Below are positions 20,862 through 31,619 of a DNA stretch of 64,000 bases, piece after piece. The notes under the pieces are model-generated. The model saw only the letters and a list, made by a program, of their open reading frames with translations. It made no database searches and was not told the DNA's origin. The position numbers and the translations under genes were made by a program. Source of the stretch: Tillus elongatus (Eukaryota; Arthropoda; Insecta; Coleoptera; Cleridae); the NCBI GenBank assembly GCA_964006375.1, contig OZ023270.1, positions 71,576,082-71,640,081 on the forward strand. The letters are read 5' to 3'. Within the stretch, counting starts at the first letter, position 1. Each line of letters begins with the position of its first letter.

Positions 20862-23800
20862 ATTTTGCTTGATTTTTAAAGGAATTTATATTTCCATGTT
20901 TTACAAACTAATTTTTCAGTTTTACAGAATTCCTCACGTTTCTGCTCTCCTGATACAAAAGTTCAATTTTGCATGATTTTTAAGAGAATTGCAGTTTCAT
21001 GTTTACAAACGAATTTTTCCGTTTCACACAATTCCTCGCGTTTCTGCTCTCCTGATACAAGAATTCAATTTTACTTGATTTTTAAGAGAATTGCAGTTTC
21101 ATGTTTATAAACGAATTTTTCAGTTTCACACAATTCCTCGCGTTTCTGCTCTCCTGATACAAAAGTTCAATTTTGCATGATTTTTAAGAGAATTGCACTT
21201 TCACGTTTACAAACGAATTTTTCAGTTTCACACACCTCCTCGCGTTTCTGCTCTCCTGATACAAAAGTTCAATTTTGCATGATTTTTAAGAGAATTGCAG
21301 TTTCATCTTTACAAACTAATTTTTCAGTTTTACACACTTCCTCGCGTTTCTGCTCTCCTGATACAAAAGTTCAATTTTGCATGATTTTTAAGAGAATTGC
21401 ACTTTCACGTTTACAAACGAATTTTTTAGTTTCACACACCTCCTCGCGTTTCTGCTCTCCTGATACAAAAGTTCAATTTTGCATGATTTTTAAGAGAATT
21501 GCAGTTTCATGTTTACAAACGAATTTTTCAGTTTCACACACCTCCTCGCGTTTCTGCTCTCCTGATACAAGAATTCAATTTTGCATGATTTTTAAGAGAA
21601 TTGCAGTTTCATGTTTATAAACGAATTTTTCAGTTTCACACACTTCCTCGCGTTTCTGATCTCCTGATACAAAAGTTCAATTTTGCATGATTTTTAAGAG
21701 AATTGCACTTTCACGTTTACAAACGAATTTTTCAGTTTCACACACTTCCTCGCGTTTCTGCTCTCCTGATACAAAAGTTCAATTTTACTTGATTTTTAAG
21801 AGAATTGCAGTTTCATGTTTATAAACGAATTTTTCAGTTTCACACACTTCCTCGCGTTTCTGCTCTCCTGATACAAAAGTTCAATTTTGCATGATTTTTA
21901 AGAGAATTGCAGTTTCATCTTTACAAACGAATTTTTCAGTTTTACACACTTCCTCGCGTTTCTGCTCTCCTGATACAAAAGTTCAATTTTGCATGATTTT
22001 TAAGAGAATTGCACTTTCACGTTTACAAACGAATTTTTCAGTTTCACACACCTCCTCGCGTTTCTGCTCTCCTGATACAAAAGTTCAATTTTGCATGATT
22101 TTTAAGAGAATTGCAGTTTCATGTTTACAAACGAATTTTTCAGTTTCACACACCTCCTCGCGTTTCTGCTCTCCTGATACAAGAATTCAATTTTGCATGA
22201 TTTTTAAGAGAATTGCAGTTTCATGTTTATAAACGAATTTTTCAGTTTCACACACTTCCTCGCGTTTCTGCTCTCCTGATACAAAAGTTCAATTTTGCAT
22301 GATTTTTAAGAGAATTGCACTTTCACGTTTACAAACGAATTTTTCAGTTTCACACACTTCCTCGCGTTTCTGCTCTCCTGATACAAAAGTTCAATTTTGC
22401 ATGATTTTTAAGAGAATTGCACTTTCACGTTTACAAACGAATTTTTCAGTTTCACACACCTCCTCGCGTTTCTGCTCTCCTGATACAAAAGTTCAATTTT
22501 GCATGATTTTTAAGAGAATTGCACTTTCACGTTTACAAACGAATTTTTCAGTTTCACACACCTCCTCGCGTTTCTGCTCTCCTGATACAAAAGTTCAATT
22601 TTGCATGATTTTTAAGAGAATTGCAGTTTCATCTTTACAAACGAATTTTTCAGTTTCACACACCTCCTCGCGTTTCTGCTCTCCTGATACAAAAGTTCAA
22701 TTTTGCATGATTTTTAAGAGAATTGCAGTTTCATGTTTACAAACGAATTTTTCAGTTTCACACACCTCCTCGCGTTTCTGCTCTCCTGATACAAGAATTC
22801 AATTTTGCATGATTTTTAAGAGAATTGCAGTTTCATGTTTATAAACGAATTTTTCAGTTTCACACACTTCCTCGCGTTTCTGCTCTCCTGATACAAAAGT
22901 TCAATTTTGCATGATTTTTAAGAGAATTGCATTTTCACGTTTACAAACGAATTTTTCAGTTTCACACACTTCCTCGCGTTTCTGCTCTCCTGATACAAAA
23001 GTTCAATTTTACTTGATTTTTAAGAGAATTGCAGTTTCATGTTTATAAACGAATTTTTCAGTTTCACACACTTCCTCGCGTTTCTGCTATCCTGATACAA
23101 AAGTTCAATTTTGCATGATTTTTAAGAGAATTGCACTTTCACGTTTACAAACGAATTTTTCAGTTTCACACACCTCCTCGCGTTTCTGCTCTCCTGATAC
23201 AAAAGTTCAATTTTGCATGATTTTTAAGAGAATTGCACTTTCACGTTTACAAACGAATTTTTCAGTTTCACACACCTCCTCGCGTTTCTGCTCTCCTGAT
23301 ACAAAAGTTCAATTTTGCATGATTTTTAAGAGAATTGCAGTTTCATCTTTACAAACGAATTTTTCAGTTTCACACACCTCCTTGCGTTTCTGCTCTCCTG
23401 ATACAAAAGTTCAATTTTGCATGATTTTTAAGAGAATTGCATTTTCACGTTTACAAACGAATTTTTCAGTTTCACACACTTCCTCGCGTTTCTGCTCTCC
23501 TGATACAAAAGTTCAATTTTACTTGATTTTTAAGAGAATTGCAGTTTCATGTTTATAAACGAATTTTTCAGTTTCACACACTTCCTCGCGTTTCTGCTCT
23601 CCTGATACAAAAGTTCAATTTTGCATGATTTTTAAGAGAATTGCACTTTCACGTTTACAAACGAATTTTTCAGTTTCACACACTTCCTCGCGTTTCTGCT
23701 CTCCTGATACAAAAGTTCAATTTTACTTGATTTTTAAGAGAATTGCAGTTTCATGTTTATAAACGAATTTTTCAGTTTCACACACTTCCTCGCGTTTCTG

Positions 23801-26800
23801 CTCTCCTGATACAAAAGTTCAATTTTGCATGATTTTTAAGAGAATTGCACTTTCACGTTTACAAACGAATTTTTCAGTTTCACACACTTCCTCGCGTTTC
23901 TGCTCTCCTGATACAAAAGTTCAATTTTACTTGATTTTTAAGAGAATTGCAGTTTCATGTTTATAAACGAATTTTTCAGTTTCACACACTTCCTCGCGTT
24001 TCTGCTCTCCTGATACAAAAGTTCAATTTTGCATGATTTTTAAGAGAATTGCAGTTTCACGTTTACAAACGAATTTTTTAGTTTCACACACCTCCTCGCG
24101 TTTCTGCTCTCCTGATACAAGAATTCAATTTTGCATGATTTTTAAGAGAATTGCAGTTTCATCTTTACAAACGAATTTTTCAGTTTTACACACTTCCTCG
24201 CGTTTCTGCTCTCCTGATACAAAAGTTCAATTTTACTTGATTTTTAAGAGAATTGCACTTTCACGTTTACAAACGAATTTTTCAGTTTTACACACTTCCT
24301 CGCGTTTCTGCTCTCCTGATACAAAAGTTCAATTTTGCATGATTTTTAAGAGAATTGCAGTTTCATCTTTACAAACGAATTTTTCAGTTTCACACACCTC
24401 CTCGCGTTTCTGCTCTCCTGATACAAAAGTTCAATTTTGCATGATTTTTAAGAGAATTGCAGTTTCATCTTTACAAACGAATTTTTCAGTTTCACACACC
24501 TCCTTGCGTTTCTGCTCTCCTGATACAAAAGTTCAATTTTGCATGATTTTTAAGAGAATTGCATTTTCACGTTTACAAACGAATTTTTCAGTTTCACACA
24601 CTTCCTCGCGTTTCTGCTCTCCTGATACAAAAGTTCAATTTTGCATGATTTTTAAGAGAATTGCATTTTCACGTTTACAAACGAATTTTTCAGTTTCACA
24701 CACTTCCTCGCGTTTCTGCTCTCCTGATACAAAAGTTCAATTTTACTTGATTTTTAAGAGAATTGCAGTTTCATGTTTATAAACGAATTTTTCAGTTTCA
24801 CACACTTCCTCGCGTTTCTGCTATCCTGATACAACAGTTCAATTTTGCATGATTTTTAAGAGAATTGCACTTTCACGTTTACAAACGAATTTTTCAGTTT
24901 CACACACCTCCTCGCGTTTCTGCTCTCCTGATACAAAAGTTCAATTTTGCATGATTTTTAAGAGAATTGCACTTTCACGTTTACAAACGAATTTTTCAGT
25001 TTCACACACCTCCTCGCGTTTCTGCTCTCCTGATACAAAAGTTCAATTTTGCATGATTTTTAAGAGAATTGCAGTTTCATCTTTACAAACGAATTTTTCA
25101 GTTTCACACACCTCCTTGCGTTTCTGCTCTCCTGATACAAAAGTTCAATTTTGCATGATTTTTAAGAGAATTGCAGTTTCATGTTTACAAACGAATTTTT
25201 CAGTTTCACACACTGATACAAGAATTCAATTTTGCATGATTTTTAAGAGAATTGCAGTTTCATGTTTATAAACGAATTTTTCAGTTTCACACACTTCCTC
25301 GCGTTTCTGCTCTCCTGATACAAAAGTTCAATTTTGCATGATTTTTAAGAGAATTGCATTTTCACGTTTACAAACGAATTTTTCAGTTTCACACACTTCC
25401 TCGCGTTTCTGCTCTCCTGATACAAAAGTTCAATTTTACTTGATTTTTAAGAGAATTGCAGTTTCATGTTTATAAACGAATTTTTCAGTTTCACACACTT
25501 CCTCGCGTTTCTGCTCTCCTGATACAAAAGTTCAATTTTGCATGATTTTTAAGAGAATTGCACTTTCACGTTTACAAACGAATTTTTCAGTTTCACACAC
25601 TTCCTCGCGTTTCTGCTCTCCTGATACAAAAGTTCAATTTTGCATGATTTTTAAGAGAATTGCACTTTCACGTTTACAAACGAATTTTTCAGTTTCACAC
25701 ACTTCCTCGCGTTTCTGCTCTCCTGATACAAAAGTTCAATTTTGCATGATTTTTAAGAGAATTGCACTTTCACGTTTACAAACGAATTTTTCAGTTTCAC
25801 ACACTTCCTCGCGTTTCTGCTCTCCTGATACAAAAGTTCAATTTTGCATGATTTTTAAGAGAATTGCAGTTTCATGTTTATAAACGAATTTTTCAGTTTC
25901 ACACACTTCCTCGCGTTTCTGCTCTCCTGATACAAAAGTTCAATTTTACTTGATTTTTAAGAGAATTGCAGTTTCATGTTTATAAACGAATTTTTCAGTT
26001 TCACACACTTCCTCGCGTTTCTGCTCTCCTGATACAAAAGTTCAATTTTGCATGATTTTTAAGAGAATTGCACTTTCACGTTTACAAACGAATTTTTCAG
26101 TTTCACACACTTCCTCGCGTTTCTGCTCTCCTGATACAAAAGTTCAATTTTACTTGATTTTTAAGAGAATTGCAGTTTCATGTTTATAAACGAATTTTTC
26201 AGTTTCACACACTTCCTCGCGTTTCTGCTCTCCTGATACAAAAGTTCAATTTTGCATGATTTTTAAGAGAATTGCAGTTTCACGTTTACAAACGAATTTT
26301 TTAGTTTCACACACCTCCTCGCGTTTCTGCTCTCCTGATACAAGAATTCAATTTTGCATGATTTTTAAGAGAATTGCAGTTTCATCTTTACAAACGAATT
26401 TTTCAGTTTTACACACTTCCTCGCGTTTCTGCTCTCCTGATACAAAAGTTCAATTTTACTTGATTTTTAAGAGAATTGCACTTTCACGTTTACAAACGAA
26501 TTTTTCAGTTTTACACACTTCCTCGCGTTTCTGCTCTCCTGATACAAAAGTTCAATTTTGCATGATTTTTAAGAGAATTGCAGTTTCATCTTTACAAACG
26601 AATTTTTCAGTTTCACACACTTCCTCGCGTTTCTGCTCTCCTGATACAAAAGTTCAATTTTGCATGATTTTTAAGAGAATTACACTTTCACGTTTAAAAA
26701 CGAATTTTTCAGTTTCACACACTTCCTCACGTTTCTGCTCTCCTGATACAAAAGTTCAATTTTGCATGATTTTTAAGAGAATTACACTTTCACGTTTAAA

Positions 26801-27063
26801 AACGAATTTTTCGGTTTCACACACTTCCTCGCGTTTCTGCTCTCCTGATACAAAAGTTCAATTTTGCATGATTTTTAAGAGAATTGCAGTTTCACGTTTC
26901 CTGATGATCCTGATACAAAATTTCAATTTAGCTTGATTTTTAAGGGAGTTACAGTTTCATGTTTACAAACGAATTTTTCAGTTCTACACAATTATTCGTG
27001 TTTCTGCTCTCCTGATACAAAATTTCAATTTTGCATGATTTTTAAGGGAATTACAGTTTCGTG
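20862..27063. repeat. 102-bp minisatellite, about 60 tandem copies with higher-order structure
   Basis: The unit is 102 bp, with conserved blocks 'gatttttaagagaattgca', 'aaacgaatttttcagttt', 'cctcgcgtttctgctctcct' and 'gatacaaaagttcaatttt'. Because 102 is a multiple of three, one + frame stays open across many copies, giving a 34-residue periodic translation ('MIFKRIA(L/V)S..LQTNF'). A C-to-T change in 'gtttacaaac' creates TAA in one frequent monomer class, cutting the array into apparent ORFs. Classes differ at 'gcactttcacg', 'gcagtttcatg', 'gcagtttcatc' and 'gcattttcacg', and at 'tttgcatg' versus 'tttacttg'. Flanking units are the most diverged. I see no start context, splice structure or domain and read it as non-coding satellite DNA. 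Confidence 0.95.
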
Positions 27064-27250
27064 TAATTTTTAGTTCTCATGTAAAATTTGAATGCACAAC
27101 ATTTCTAAGGAACTTTTCTTGTATACATTTTTCTAATATCTCCAACACAGAGTAAGTAGTTGCCATACTGTTCGAGTTTAAATAACTATGTTTAATTAGA
27201 ACTATAAATATAACTATAAAGAAAAAGCACATTGGTAAATTTTAATAGCC

Positions 27251-27256
27251 TTTATT
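27251..27256 (-). terminator. Polyadenylation signal AATAAA for the terminal exon at 27361-27414
   Basis: The + strand TTTATT reads AATAAA on the - strand, about 105 bp downstream of the TGA at 27361-27363. Inferred from position and motif only. Confidence 0.4.
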
Positions 27257-27360
27257 AGAATTCGTTTAACACATTTCAATTATTATTACTATTATATAAT
27301 TACAGTGTAAAAACATGAAACATGTATTGTGTCTTCAACATAAGCTTATTTCTACCATGG

Positions 27361-27414
27361 TCACTCATCGACGCTAGGGGCAGTTTCACCTCTCTCTGGT
27401 TTGATGTCATAATT
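27361..27414 (-). CDS. Putative short terminal coding exon of an unidentified gene
   Basis: On the - strand, a long pyrimidine tract and CAG (acceptor 'ctttttttttcag') precede 54 bases encoding NYDIKPERGETAPSVDE and TGA, followed by an AATAAA at about 105 bp. The hydrophilic composition looks like a real C-terminal tail, but I do not recognise the protein. A phase-compatible upstream exon may be around 31190-31243 (donor AAAG|GTAGGT; '..WWCYPVYLVYRK' before the junction), which I cannot confirm. The gene would lie between the minisatellite and CUEDC2, on the same strand as CUEDC2. Alternative: a chance acceptor-like tract. Confidence 0.35.
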   Translation of the reverse strand, partial: NYDIKPERGETAPSVDE

Positions 27415-27419
27415 CTGAA

Positions 27420-28125
27420 AAAAAAAGAAAATCATTAATAATACATACAACAAAATGACAATAAATTGGGATGCTTTTCAAGTACTGTACATTTTTTTAA
27501 CAAGAAAACTCTTTATTTTTAAGGTGAAGTGTTTTCGCTACAGTTGTGGATTTTTTGTATGTTATATGGCAAGAAATTTTAAACTACTGTTTCAAAAGAT
27601 GCTCTCAAACTATTTATATCAGAATAATAGTTTCAATTTTTTTCCCTACATAACTCTGCGACAAGTGGGTAATTGGACACTACTGACGCGCTAAAAAGAG
27701 TTTGCCGATTAATAGTCGCAAGTGGAGATACTAATTAAGCAATGTCTGAGTAGCAATCTCGATGACTGTATCAATAGAGGAGACAGAGGTCTCCAACCTT
27801 TCTCCTGTAGTCTAGAAAAGTAACTTGCCATTTCCGCGACTATGGCCAATTGCCAACGCCAGGAAGCAGCTTCACCTCTCTGAAGGCAAGCATCTTTAAC
27901 GTGTCCTACAGTGCATGGTACACAGGACCGAGACTTTATGCCCGTTCCGAAGGTCCAAGCTCAGGTTATGGTCCGTTATAGTTCGCCGCAGCACCTTCCA
28001 TGGCAAGAGCGTCGGCTACTACATGGCCCATAAGGCAATTAATTTTGTGTGCGCAATTGTTTCGTTCAATATCGCTCGCACACACACACAGGCTAGATAA
28101 TATTACTGCCTGGGAGCTGTTTGTT
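27420..28125. other. Non-coding DNA, possible old retroelement fragment
   Basis: A - strand stretch at about 27725-27900 stays open for some 55 codons ('GEAASWRWQLAIVAEMASYF') but matches no domain I can name. A short (CA)n lies near 28080-28090. No gene supported. Confidence 0.3.
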
Positions 28126-28129
28126 TAAG

Positions 28130-29340
28130 CCTCTACATTGCCCACCTAGCTTACCTCTCCAGCCATAGAGAACACTATTTCTCACGCTGGTTGCGTTCGG
28201 CATGCTGCCAGCTGTTTGATTAAGTCTGTATGTTGCCTACCTAGCTTAACTCTCCAGCCATTGAGAAAGCTACTTCTTCTCACACTGATTGTCTTCGGCA
28301 TGCTGACAGCTGTTTGATTAAGTCTGTACGTGCTCACCTAGCTTAATTGTCCAGCCACCGAGAAGGCTACTTCTTCTCACACTGATTGTCTTCGGCATGC
28401 TGCCAGCTGTTTGATTAAGTCTGTACGTTGCCCACCTAGCTTAACTCTCCAGCAATCGAGAAGGCTACTTCTTCTCACACTAATTGTCTTCGGCATGCTG
28501 CCAGCCGTTTGATTAAGTCTGTATGTGCTCACCTAGCTTAATTGTCCAGCCATCGAGAAGGCTACTTCTTCTCACACTGATTGTCTTCGGCATGCTGCCA
28601 GCTGTTTGATTAAGTCTGTACGTGCTCACTTAGCTTAACTGTCCAGCCATAGAGAAGGCTACTTCTTCTCACACTGATTGTCTTCGGCATGCTGCCAGCT
28701 GTTTGATGAAGTCTGTACGTGCTCACCTAGCTTAACTGTCCAGCCATCGAGAATGATACTTCTTCTCACACTGATTGTCTTCGGCATGCTGCCAGCTGTT
28801 TGATTAAGCCTGTGCGTTGACCACCTAGCTTAGCTTTCCAGCCATCGAGAAGGCTGGTTTTTCTCCCACTGGTTACGTTCGGCATGCTGCCAGCTGTTTG
28901 ATTAAGTCTATATGTTGCCCACCTAGCTTAACTCTCCAGCAATCCAGAAGGCTACTTCCCACACTGGTTGCCTTCAGTATGCTGCCAGCTGTTTGATTAA
29001 GTTTGTATGTTGCCCACCTAGCTTCCCTCTTCAGTCATTGAGAAGGCTACTTCTTTTCGCACTGATTGTCTTCAGCATGCTGCCAGCTGTTTGATTAAAT
29101 CTGTACGTTGCCCACCTAGCTTAACTCTCCAACAATCGAGAAGGCTACTTCTTCTCACATTGATTGTCTTCGGCATGCTGCCAGCTGTTTGATTAAATCT
29201 GTACGTTGCCCACCTAGCTTAACTCTCCAACAATTGAGAAGGCTACTTCTTCTCACACTGATTGTCTTCGGAATGCTGCCAGCTGTTCGAATAAGTTTGT
29301 ACGTTGCCCATCTAGCTTACCTCTCCAGCCATCGAGAAGG
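28130..29340. repeat. Tandem array, 97-98-bp unit, about 12 copies
   Basis: 'catgctgccagctgtttgat' recurs every 97-98 bp (28201, 28299, 28396, 28493 and onward to about 29272). Each unit has 'gcccacctagcttaactctc' and 'gagaaggctacttcttctca'. Copies differ at several positions. The array borders a LINE reverse-transcriptase relic. Confidence 0.9.
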
Positions 29341-29344
29341 CTAA

Positions 29345-30071
29345 TTGTTCTTCTTCAGCATAGGGTCAGTTTGATGGATTAACATGTGTTTCAAAGGCAC
29401 CCTCTATGTCAATGAATACACAGAGGGCTACTTCTTGAGCCACAAAAGCTTTTTCTATGCCCCGCACTAACAGTGTAGGATATCTAATGTGGATTAGCCC
29501 GCCTGATAGACGAATTGTTGTACATATAGCAGTTTTCTTCTGAGGGTCTTGCTTCTAATGTATTGATCTAATGCCTTCTCCATGGTCTTTAGGAGAAAGG
29601 GTCTGCGGTTAATGGAGCGGTAGGACTTAGCTTCGTCCATAGGACGTTTTTGGTATAAAAAGCACATTTGCCTCTCTCCATGCGGAATATAGCGTAGAAT
29701 TAAACTAGTTCTGAATATTCATTGCAGGTGGGGTTTTAATATGTCAAAATTCCCCTAGCAAGGCTGGTAATATTCCGTCTTTGCCAGTTGATTTGTAACG
29801 TTTGAAACTCTCTATCGCCCATTTAGTTATGTTAATGTTGAAGATTATATTTGCCAGTCTTTTCCCAACTCTCACTGGGTTTCTCAACCCTCAGCTGAGC
29901 TGCTCTGGTGCTATCCTCTGGGATGTTTCTGTATTCACCGTTTGGCTTTTTAAGTAGATCAATACCGTTTGAATGATTCTTTGATAGGATTTTCTGTAGG
30001 CACTGTGTGGCGGTCAGTTCATCTATCCGTTCACGAAACCTCTTCCAGGTAGATCGTCTAAATATTGACAT
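29345..30071 (-). pseudogene. Non-LTR retrotransposon relic (reverse transcriptase region)
   Basis: The - strand translation across frames gives 'GEYRNIPEDSTRAAQLRVEK' (frame at 30071-29832). Further along come 'KSYRSINRRPFLLKTMEKAL', 'LDQYIRSKTLRRKLLYV' and 'QFVYQAG.STLDILH'. These correspond to the conserved 'YRPI.LTSFLLKTLEK..' and 'QHAYQ.GKSTE..LH' blocks of insect LINE reverse transcriptases. Several frameshifts and stops; no YADD region remains. The 3' portion is lost or replaced by the 98-bp array. Confidence 0.65.
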
Positions 30072-30943
30072 GCATCACATAGCCATTTTAAAGATATCAT
30101 CTGTCGTTTTTATTCATTTTCTTCTAAAGAATTTTTGAGCAAAATACCATAACATGGCAACTAGCTTTTATTTATAGTTGTGAATGCATATAATTAAATT
30201 CAATTTTCTCCTTGTCTGATGATGCCCTAAAGTGACAAAACTGGTTATAGAGAAGAAAACAAACACTTGTGAAGCCAGAGAAATATTCATTGATTGTTGT
30301 TGCCCTTACTTGGTGAAACTGGGCCACACTCAATACAGATTTGGAGACTACTTCTCTGGTTTCAGTGTTTGGTTTTGTTTCTGTAAGCGATGTACGTAGC
30401 CAGCGCGTAAGTGAACTGAAACAAGTGGCTCTTCTGAATTCTAGATGTTCTTCAACGTTTTTGTAACCGGTTTCGCTGCTTGACAGGTTCTCCTTTTAGA
30501 TCATCTAAATATTGACATGCATCACATAGCCACTTTAAAGATATCATCTGTCATTTTTATTTTATTCATTTTCTTCTAAAGAATTTTTGAGCAAAATAGC
30601 ATAACATGGCAACTAGTTTTTATTTATAGTTGTGAATGCATATAATTAAATTCAAATTTCTCCTTGCTTGAGGATGCCCTAAAGTGACAAAACTGGTTAC
30701 AGAGAAGAAAACAGACACTTGTGAAGCCAGAGAAGTATTCATTGACTGTTGTTGCCCTTACTTGGTGAAACTGGGCTACACTACATACAGATTTGGAGAC
30801 TACTTCTCTGGCTTCACGATTTGTTTTCGTTTCGGTAAGCGAAAAACGTAGCCAGTGTGTAAGCTAACTGGAACATGTGGCCCTTCTGAATTCTAGATGT
30901 TCTTCAACGTTTCTGTAACCGGTTTTGCTGCTTGACAGCATCC
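30053..30943. repeat. Two direct copies of a 445-bp block
   Basis: 'ctaaatattgacatgcatca' occurs at about 30057 and 30502. The following sequence, including 'gatgccctaaagtgacaaaa' and 'ggagactacttctctgg', is repeated with few changes through about 30943. The first copy joins the LINE relic at 30053-30071. Confidence 0.85.
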
Positions 30944-31110
30944 TCAGACTAGGACATTTAGAATTCAGAAGGGCCACTTGCTTCTGTTAGCTTACATGCT
31001 GGATACATCCTTCATAAACGAAAATGAACAGTGAAGCTAGAGAGGTAATCTCCAAGTCTGTATGTAGCCAGAGAAGTAGTCTACATTTATATTTAGTACA
31101 GTTTCACCAA
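30944..31110. repeat. Partial inverted copy of the 445-bp block
   Basis: 'tagaattcagaagggccact' and 'cttacatgctggatac' are reverse complements of parts of 30830-30900, so the end of the second block can fold back on itself. Confidence 0.6.
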
Positions 31111-31615
31111 ATATGGGCAATAACGGTTAAATAAGTTTAATGTATTATTTGCATTGGTATTAGTAGGAACTGCAATGGAAAAAACCTACCTTTCTATAAA
31201 CCAAGTACACTGGGTAACACCACCAAGCAATCACCTTCAGAAATGTGTTAACAGCTTCATTTTAAAAAGGCATCTCCCTGAAAAGAAAGTTAATAGAGAG
31301 CATATTGATCTAACATATAACAATTCATTTGCCTTAATATCATAAATAGCCTAGAAAATCAAAAAATTAATAAATGTACAGATAAAAAAAAATCTGTCAA
31401 TGGCCTGAAAGACCACAACCATAAAAATATTAAGATCTAGAAGTGTAGTACTGATTATGACTTTTAGTTAATTTTTTTATTTTAAAGGTGGTAACTCAGC
31501 TCTACCTTACCAAAAAAATGAAATCGACAGACAGTCCGCCATTAACACAATATTCTCCCATCTATGTAGTTATTAATCTTCTGACTTTCCAGACCATTTA
31601 AGATATTAAAGCAAC
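31111..31615. other. Intergenic segment without a supported gene
   Basis: Apart from the speculative exon at 31190-31243 (- strand) mentioned with the terminal exon at 27361, nothing is recognised. Confidence 0.35.
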
Positions 31616-31619
31616 AATT

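Noticed and set aside
21177..26936. Long + frames (up to 249 codons) in the minisatellite as a repetitive protein gene
   Set aside because: The frame is open only because the unit is a multiple of three; stops recur in one monomer class, and there is no start context, signal peptide or splice structure.
20862..27063. CRISPR-like array
   Set aside because: The whole 102-bp unit is conserved; there are no short repeats with unique spacers, and the context is eukaryotic.
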